Source: Agapetus fuscipes
Lineage: Eukaryota > Arthropoda > Insecta > Trichoptera > Glossosomatidae
Assembly (NCBI GenBank): GCA_951799405.1
Contig: CATOGX010000032.1
Span: forward strand, 44,974-108,973
Reading direction: 5' to 3'
Length of the DNA stretch: 64,000 bases
Shown here: positions 57,707 to 64,000 of the stretch, piece by piece
How the letters are laid out: each line of letters starts with the position of its first letter
Numbering within the stretch: position 1 is the stretch's first letter
Translations under genes and position numbers: made by a program
Notes under the pieces: model-generated
Told to the model about the DNA's origin: nothing
Databases searched by the model: none
What the model saw: only the letters and a program-made list of their open reading frames with translations

Positions 57707-58077
57707 AATCAAGACCATGAGGCTGATTCGGGGAGTGATGAGGACGAGGAGGATGTCCTGGATCTCCCCGATGAACGCCTCCAGGAAGAGGACATCGTCG
57801 GGCTCCTTGGACAGAGTGATCCGGTTGTCGAAAGTGAAGTGAGTGAGCAAATTTTTTATTGGTCCGATAATTTTGCTGAGTTCACAGGCGTTGAAGAGAG
57901 GTACGAGCAGCAATCAGGGCCAAATATTGGGGAAACTTCCCCAAGTGGCATTTTTAAGTCTATTTGGAACCTCCAAATAATGCTCATGATTGTTGCTCAG
58001 ACCAATAAATATGCATGGGAAAGGATTGCCTATCTATGCGAAACCGAAGATGGCATCACGGCTGGGTCTCGTCTTAA
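57707..58077 (+). pseudogene. piggyBac element 1 transposase, exon 3 (truncated)
   Basis: Starts after TTTCTAG with an acidic N-terminus (NQDHEADSGSDEDEEDVLDL). It continues FYWSDNFAEFTGVEERY and SGIFKSIWNLQIMLMIVAQT, closely matching element 2, and stops at GSRLN where the TTAA of the next element interrupts it. About 470 codons, including all catalytic residues, are missing. Confidence 0.82.
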
Positions 58078-59160
58078 CCCCTCGGACGCCACTAGCGGCG
58101 AAATCTGTTACCTCTGAGTGCCAGCCATTTGCAGCAGTAATGCAGCAACACAGATCATGTGTTTTATATCAAATATCTCGAAAGATACGAAACTTACCTC
58201 ATTTTGGATTATTGATTTCGAAAGCTACTGAAATAATGCTTTTATTGGTATATAATTTACAAAAACACCACCAGTCGTGTATTTACTACAAGGCATGATA
58301 TCTTGTGAAACGGAAAAAAATCATCATACTTTGGAAAAAGTCCTGTAATATGAAAGCAGTAACTTGAATTTGAGTTTTTCTTGATTTATCATATCCTTAG
58401 ATATATTGTGAACTTGATTACTTAATAAAATGATTTTGGCTTATGAAGAAAAATGAAAAAAAACGAGTTTTACTATTGTCATTTTTTAGAGAATTTTCAA
58501 GGGCACATTATTGTTCATGCACGTGACCTGTACTGGGTGTTTGAGAAAAGCAAAGGCAAGCTATAAATAATTCCAGTAAAAAGTTTTGTATGTTGTTTCA
58601 AAGGAATATTCTTTTCATAGTTTATTTTACAAATGTGTACAAACCAATGATGCGTCATCCCATCTCAGGAACCTGTACCTACCTGCAGCAGGTGTGTACG
58701 TTTGGGTTGTCACGTAGGCCAAAAGCAGGTAGATGCATGTTTACAAATAGGAATGCTGCTTTGTGTAAATAAAACCTTCATTTTTTTTGTGTATTCGGGA
58801 GTGTGTACAGTGTGGCTAAGAAATGATTTACACTTATTGCATTTTTCATTAAATAAAATTAGTCACATGCAGTTTTTCAATATATTTTTATTGTATTACA
58901 CAAAAGTACGTAAAATGACAAAAGTATAAGGACAAATACATTTTTTCAATTATACAAATTATTTATTAATTAGAAAGAAGATAATTAATTAATAGGAAAA
59001 CATAAGATCGAAACAATGCTTAGGGAAATTAATTTTGCAGGTAACTGCACTCGATTTTCTTGCTTCAATGAAGCCACAATAAGTATGTTAGCTAGAATCA
59101 TAGACCAGATTTTACAGTTGTTTTATTAAAAAATAATATTTTTTCCATCATGGTAAATTA
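58078..59160. other. 3' region of piggyBac element 2, no gene seen
   Basis: No coding frame or recognised repeat beyond the terminus. AT-rich. Confidence 0.4.
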
Positions 59161-59164
59161 AATA

Positions 59165-59670
59165 GAGCATAACTTATTTTAGCCTCTTTGAGGTGCAAGT
59201 GAAAAAGAAAGGAAAAATAACAAGGACAAAACTCAAAAAAAATTTGAACAGACCGAAGTCTGTACAAAATTCATGCTAAAATAAAGCACACTTGTAGGTT
59301 CTCTAGAGTACAAGTGAAAAAAAAAACAAAAGCATTAAAAACAAGAATATAAGAAAGTCTGGACAGAAGTTTATACAAAGTTCACGCCGAACCATAACTT
59401 AATTTCAGTCTCTTTGGAAAAAAAGTGAAGAAAAGGAAAAATAGTTTAAACAATACAATTTAAGAAAGACCTCGGCTGTATAAATTTCACGCCAAAATAA
59501 AACTTACTTTTAGCTTCTCTAGATTGCAAGTAAAGGAAGTAAAAGCAAAAAAAAAAACAAAAAACCTAAAACAACTAATTTAAAAGACTAGTCTGTACAA
59601 ATTTCACGCCAAAATAAAACTTTCTTTTAGATTCTCTAGAGTGCAAGTGAAGAAAAAAAACAGAATAGTT
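59165..59670 (-). repeat. diverged ~115-bp tandem repeats
   Basis: On the plus strand the phrases CTGTACAAATTTCACGCCAA, AATAAAACTT and CTTCTCTAGAGTGCAAGTGA recur about four times. Two more units are at 60955-61190. Inverted relatives are at 52490-52970 in element 1. The repeats belong to the piggyBac family but are at opposite ends of the two copies. Confidence 0.65.
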
Positions 59671-59801
59671 ATTTATGCCACTGCCTAGTAATGATAGTCT
59701 TTGTAACACGAGTGCTAGTTTGTGCTGTGAGGCGCAGCCGAATGGCACAATAGACAGCACGAGTGTTACAAAGACTAATTACGTGCAGTGGCATACAATA
59801 C
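59668..59801. mobile_element. fold-back element, ~55-bp arms
   Basis: The left arm TATGCCACTGCC ... TAGTCTTTGTAACACGAGTG is repeated inverted as CACGAGTGTTACAAAGACTA ... GCAGTGGCATA. The centre is GAGGCGCAGCCGAATGGCAC. Inserted in the tandem repeat block. Confidence 0.65.
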
Positions 59802-60954
59802 TTTTTCTACGACCATAAAATAATAATAAAATAAGAAATAATAGGCATTATGATGTCTTCGTTCATTTGAAGTGAGTAATTAAAACCTTACCATTGTTAG
59901 AACGAATAATTTCTTGTGCGCTTCGCTTATAAACATGTTTATTTGTTGCGGTGAAAATATTTTAATTATTTACCTTTAAAGCCATTTCAATATCTTTTCA
60001 AAAAGGGATACAATTTGAAGTTTTTCGAAAAATCAATTCGGTGGTTTCAGATTGAAGTAAGTAGTTCCATAACACTTTTCACTTTCATTTTACAGATAAT
60101 AACTAGTTTATCGGTTCTGTTGGCTATTTTATTTGTTTTATTGGTGATATATTTTACCACATATTGCTGTATTAACTTTTGTACTGAATTATTTACGGGA
60201 AATAAATTACTTTACAAATCGATGACAACATTGCATTGGAGATTGGAGAGACTTATACAAACCACGCATGCGCGAAAGCATTCGGCGCCTGCGCGAAAGC
60301 ATTCGGCGCCTGCGCGGGAGCGTGACTTTGTAAACGGATCAATAGAAAGTACATAGATAGACAACGTCTGTTTTTTCCGATTGTGACAAACTAAGACGAA
60401 AACTAGCTATCGGTAAACAGCGAAAATATTAGGTATAAGTTATTTACGTCAAAAACAGATATGAACATGGCAGTTGCCTGGTAAGTGATTTTAATAAAAC
60501 CCCGCTTAAAACAAGCGTGCTTTTGTTTGGCGCACAAATCAACTAAGACGCTGCATCTATATATTTTATATTGATGGGTATGGACAAAGATGGCGAACCA
60601 AAGAATTATGAACGGAATATAATTGAAGTTATTATTTACAATTATTGCAGATAGTAGAAGTTAAAATCAATGTTATATTTATTTTCTCGTAAGGAAAAAT
60701 GTATGATTACTAGAATAGGTATGCACAATAACTTCTAAGGGTTTTTTACCTCTATGAAATCATACATTTGCACAACCGCGCATGTGCCTACTAAAACTCT
60801 CATTGCGCATATTCTCATTTCAACACGGTAACCGGTTGCGTAATGTAACATTATGCAACGGGTGTAGAAATGTATGTCATTGTGATTGCGTTAGCCGTTT
60901 TGTAATTAGTAAATTACCAAATGGGAGTAGAAAAACATTTAAACAGCACAATAA
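59802..60954. other. inserted segment inside piggyBac element 2, function unknown
   Basis: Splits the ~115-bp repeat array. It holds a 21-bp duplication (60270-60290, 60291-60311) with GCGCGAAAGCATTCGGCGCC, preceded by CGCATGCGCG, and a short ORF-like start ATGAACATGGCAGTTGCCTG followed by the strong donor GTAAGTG (60461-60487). A small palindrome GTTGCGTAATGTAACATTAT lies at 60836. No protein-coding gene recognised. Confidence 0.4.
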
Positions 60955-61190
60955 AAGAAGTATGAACAGACCTAGTATTCACATAGTATATTTACGAAAT
61001 TCACGCCGAAACATAACACATTTTTTCAGCTTCTTTGGAGAAAAGTGAAAAATAGGAAAAACAATACAAACAAAACAAAAGAAAGACTTAAAAGACCTAC
61101 TTTGTACAAATTTCACGCCGAAATAAAACTTACTTTTAGTTACTCAAGTGAAAGTGAAATGAGTGAGTGCAAGTGAAAAAAAAACAATTA

Positions 61191-61517
61191 AAAAACAAAA
61201 AAGAAAAATAAAAACAACCCAGATAAATAAAGTTGGATTTCACACACCCTTATTTCTTCCCCCACGTGTTGATCAAGTACGACATGTCAGGGAAGAAACC
61301 AGGGCGTCTAACACCTCATCTAATTTTTAGTCATTATTTACTAAGTGGGGTGTGAGATCCTCTAAGTTTTTTTTTCAAACGCCCCGGTTTTCCAGTCGGA
61401 AAAGTGTTAAGTCATGTAAGCCGTGCAAGCTAACGAACATGATACCACACTTCACCGGGAAAAAAACCGGGGCGTGTAAAACACTACTTGAGATCTCACG
61501 CACCATTTAGTAAATCA
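61191..61517. other. 3' flank of the piggyBac transposase with a partial duplication
   Basis: TTTACTAAGTGGGGTGTGAG at about 61346 resembles the coding end at 61510-61545, and CGCCCCGGTTTT (61381) mirrors AACCGGGGCG (61470). Probably subterminal repeats. Confidence 0.4.
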
Positions 61518-63209
61518 CTATTGGTTAGGTGGGGTGTGATAGTCCACCCAACATTGACCAAGACAGAGGAAGACATTGCATGTAGTGCACTGAGCATTTG
61601 TCTCCGTTCTCAGTTTCAGAGACACGCAATGCATGCAACGTCCCCTCTTGTGCTTAATGTCCTTTTTATTGGCCCGATTTGCGTTCAAGACATATGCTGG
61701 GAAATGATTTCCTGGACTATATCGCTCTGAGAGGTTGCTTGAGGATGCAGCGGGCCTAGTTCTTTGGGTATGCTCACCCTCCAGGGAAAGGGCCTTCGCC
61801 AAGGCTAATCGAAATTTCCGATTATTTAAACTAGTATCATTGCACCTATAGACTACATAGCTATTGTGGATACTAGTGTTGAGCAAGCGCCTAAAAACTT
61901 TCATATACCACTTGAGACTTCTTTTGCGCTCTAATAAATACATGGACAGTACTTGGTCCTTAAGATCTACACCCCCCATGTATTTATTGTAGTCTTTGAC
62001 TACATGTGGTATATTGCGGTCAACGCCTGCTCTGCTGCCTGGAACCATGTCATTTTTGTGGAAAGTTGATATCGTAGATACCAACCTGACATCCTTCCAA
62101 GCGAGCACTGTCACATCCCCACAGTGTGTAGCCACAATATCCCCCCGTGGCATTCGGCGGTCGTTTATCTCTTTGATGTTAGTAGGCGTTTCCAATCTTC
62201 GGCGGTTCAAAGTCCCTACTACATCTGTGCGATTCCTTTTCAGGAAACGGGCTAACCCAACGGAATTATAGAAATTGTCCATATACAGGCAATGGCCTTT
62301 TCCGAGGTAATCCTCGGCAAGTTTCAGGACAATTTTAGAAGTCGCGTTGGAAAAACCATGAATAGCTTGCCCCAAATCATCGTTTCTCCCCGCATAAATC
62401 ATACATTTCATAAGATATCCGGATACTGCTTCGCAAAGCTCGTAAGACTTAATGCCGAATCTCGCGGCTTTTGTCCTAATGCACTGGACAAACGACAAGC
62501 GACCCTTCCATAATAACAAAGACTCATCGATGCTGAGCTCTCTTTGAGGAACATAAATTTCTGCGAATCTTCTATTGCAATGTTCGACGATAGGAGCAAT
62601 TTTAAAAACCTTTCTCTCATATCCACGCACTGAGTCTGTGAGCTCATCGTTGTCTACAAAATGTAGAAATTTCAAAATCAAGGAAAAACGATTTTTGCTC
62701 ATAATTTTTCTGAAGTTTGACATACCCAGAACAGCTGTATCCCAGTAATCCGCAAGCCTACTTCTCTGACAGAGTGACATATAGATCAAAACAGCGAAGA
62801 ACCGATACATTTCATCCACGGTGGTCTCCTTCCAGTCATTAAGACGAGACCCAGCCGAGATGCCATCTTCGGTTTCGCATAGAGAGGCAATCGTTTCCCA
62901 TGCATATTTATTGGTCTGAGCGACAATCATCAGCATTATTTGGAGGTTCCAAATAGACTTAAAAATGCCACTTGGGGAAGTTTCCTCAATATTTGGCCCT
63001 GATTGCCGCTCGTACCTCTCTTCAACGCCTGTGAAGTCAGCAAAATTATCGGACCAATAAAAAGGTTGCTCACTCATTTCACCTTCCTCCTCCGAATCTT
63101 CCAACTCTATAAGGAGCCCGATATCCTCTTCCTCGAGGCGTTCAAGAGGGAGATCCAGGACTTCCTCCTCATCCTCGTCACTGCCCGAATCAGCCTCATG
63201 GTCTTGATT
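61518..63209 (-). CDS. piggyBac transposase (element 2), main exon
   Basis: A single exon of 563 codons plus stop; numbering below is from the Met at 63104 (528 aa). The acidic N-terminus (DSEEEGEMSEQ) is followed by the DDE_Tnp_1_7 core. The first Asp is in SIDESLLLWKGR (D193), the second in LYMDNFYNSVGL (D276) and the third in NKYMGGVDLKDQ (D380). Trp398 in SLKWYMKVF corresponds to the conserved Trp of the family. The C-terminal Cys-rich domain (about 488-523) has C490, C493, C506, C509, C514, C518 and H523, the RING-like DNA-binding finger of piggyBac. No stop or frameshift, and all three Asp are present, so the enzyme may be functional. The acceptor CTAG at 63210 continues to exon 2. Confidence 0.92.
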   Translation of the reverse strand, partial: NQDHEADSGSDEDEEEVLDLPLERLEEEDIGLLIELEDSEEEGEMSEQPFYWSDNFADFTGVEERYERQSGPNIEETSPSGIFKSIWNLQIMLMIVAQTNKYAWETIASLCETEDGISAGSRLNDWKETTVDEMYRFFAVLIYMSLCQRSRLADYWDTAVLGMSNFRKIMSKNRFSLILKFLHFVDNDELTDSVRGYERKVFKIAPIVEHCNRRFAEIYVPQRELSIDESLLLWKGRLSFVQCIRTKAARFGIKSYELCEAVSGYLMKCMIYAGRNDDLGQAIHGFSNATSKIVLKLAEDYLGKGHCLYMDNFYNSVGLARFLKRNRTDVVGTLNRRRLETPTNIKEINDRRMPRGDIVATHCGDVTVLAWKDVRLVSTISTFHKNDMVPGSRAGVDRNIPHVVKDYNKYMGGVDLKDQVLSMYLLERKRSLKWYMKVFRRLLNTSIHNSYVVYRCNDTSLNNRKFRLALAKALSLEGEHTQRTRPAASSSNLSERYSPGNHFPAYVLNANRANKKDIKHKRGRCMHCVSLKLRTETNAQCTTCNVFLCLGQCWVDYHTPPNQ

Positions 63210-63285
63210 CTAGAAAAACAAAATACAGTTAAAGCATTCATTTCATGGGTACATGTAAGAACAGCTGTATTTATAACTGACTAAC

Positions 63286-63348
63286 CGCAGCAGAAAGAGA
63301 AGGCTCTTCCTCCATCCTGTTGGGCTCCTCATGGTGAACTCGTACAGC
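63286..63348 (-). CDS. piggyBac element 2 transposase, exon 2
   Basis: 21 codons AVRVHHEEPNRMEEEPSLSA then A, TTTCAG acceptor and GCG|GTTAGT donor, matching exon 2 of element 1 in length and position. Exon 1 would lie beyond the window. Confidence 0.68.
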
Positions 63349-63451
63349 CTGAAACAAATAAAAATGGTAGAATTAATTTTGGGCCCGTGAAGTTAAAGAA
63401 TAGCAATCGGACCTTTAGAATGCTTCAAAGCACATCAAAGTTATATGTCTA

Positions 63452-63638
63452 TAATCTATAATCTAAGTTGCAAGGATATATTCATTTAAAGCTCTCAGAT
63501 GTATGCCCACAAACCAACAAGTGTAGTTCGCGCTTACAAATGCTGAATGTGTACTTACAAATAAAATCCAAACCTCAAATGAACATAAGCCCCACAACTT
63601 TTGCCGACCTTCCCTGAAACAGGGGTGACATTGGCATA
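63452..63638 (-). mobile_element. solo LINE 3' end in the piggyBac intron
   Basis: Tail repeats, then about 180 bp of 3' UTR, truncated at GACATTGGCA. Flanked by ATATG at both sides (63446-63450, 63635-63639 region). Confidence 0.8.
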
Positions 63639-63639
63639 T

Positions 63640-64000
63640 GTATAATAATCTATAATCTAAGTTGCAAAGATATATTCATTTAAAGCTCTCAGATGTATGC
63701 CCACAAACCAACAAGTGTAGTTCGCGCTTACAAATGCTGAATGTGTACTTACAAATAAAATCCAAACCTCAAATGAACATAAGCCCCACAACTTTTGCCG
63801 ACCTTCCCTGAAACAGGGGTGACATTGGCAAAGTGAACCATTTTTTACAGTATGGGTGGTCAGCCTCATACCAACCTATAAGACAAGGAATATGAATAAT
63901 AAATTACATTTAAATATAAAAAAGAACAAAACCTTACAAAGAAATCTATACAAAAAAAGTCAAAAATTTCCTATGCAAAAAATGTAGCAAATGAATACAC
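63640..64000 (-). mobile_element. second solo LINE 3' end, cut by the window edge
   Basis: Begins with its tail immediately after the previous copy and in the same orientation. 3' UTR through AATGTAGCAAATGAATACAC at the right edge. Confidence 0.85.

Larger units (their letters stand above)
51795..58077 (+). mobile_element. piggyBac element 1, truncated by element 2
   Basis: Starts with TTAA (51795-51798) then CCCGTGGGACGCC, and runs to the TTAA at 58074-58077 inside its transposase exon, where element 2 begins with CCCCTCGGACGCC. Introns contain a decayed LINE (54963-55580), a tiny LINE tail (53414-53448) and a Penelope fragment (55904-56584). The right part is lost or lies beyond the window. 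Confidence 0.75.
58074..64000 (-). mobile_element. piggyBac element 2, inserted in element 1, running off the window
   Basis: Its 3' terminus on the minus strand is at 58074-58077 (TTAA) with CCCCTCGGACGCC, sharing 11 of 13 bases with element 1. The transposase gene lies at 61518-63348. The 3' region of about 3.4 kb is long for piggyBac and contains inserted repeats. LINE tails interrupt the upstream intron at 63452 onward. The other terminus is outside the window. Confidence 0.68.

Overview
The window is eukaryotic, almost certainly arthropod and probably insect: one multi-exon gene is spread over about 38 kb of AT-rich DNA, and nearly everything else is transposable-element sequence (RTE-like and R1-like LINEs, piggyBac, Helitron, hAT, a Penelope fragment, tRNA-derived SINEs, MITEs). 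No prokaryotic operons, CRISPR arrays, rRNA genes or convincing functional tRNA genes were seen. I did not try to name the species.

The host gene runs on the minus strand from about 44016 down to 5903. I joined 16 coding exons whose reading phases agree at every junction except one. In order they encode a leading segment, a B-box zinc finger, a coiled coil, a Ser-rich linker and five Tudor domains. That architecture matches RNF17/TDRD4 (Drosophila qin/kumo), a germline piRNA-pathway factor. A RING domain would be expected upstream and was not found here. One exon, the start of Tudor domain 2, is missing between 9640 and 20298. Two exons lie inside near-perfect tandem arrays: 99 bp x 5 at 19861-20355 and 150 bp x 3.3 at 9134-9629.

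The introns are full of mobile DNA. The dominant family is an RTE-type LINE of about 3.65 kb, with an AP-endonuclease plus reverse transcriptase ORF of 1001 aa and a tail of short (TATAGAT)-like repeats. One copy (46974-50628) is intact. Another full-length copy (27182-30830) carries a 13-bp deletion. Others are truncated or interrupted by pieces of the same family with clear target-site duplications. About 15 further copies consist only of the last few hundred bases. Other intronic elements are a 1.97-kb Helitron, an R1-like LINE 3' end, a decayed transposase-like gene with an SDNC motif, a hAT remnant, SINEs and fold-back elements.

From 51795 to the right edge are two nested piggyBac elements. 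The first (plus strand) has a spliced transposase gene with exons at 53739, 57570 and 57707, and is cut at a TTAA inside its coding exon by the second (minus strand, 58074 to beyond 64000). The second has an apparently intact transposase with the DDD triad and a C-terminal Cys-rich domain. An intron of the first element holds a Penelope-type GIY-YIG fragment between two 111-bp inverted repeats that carry a hammerhead-ribozyme-like core.

Downstream of the host gene (3031-5902) there are two TA-flanked MITEs. The only candidate polyadenylation signal I found for the host gene lies inside one of them.
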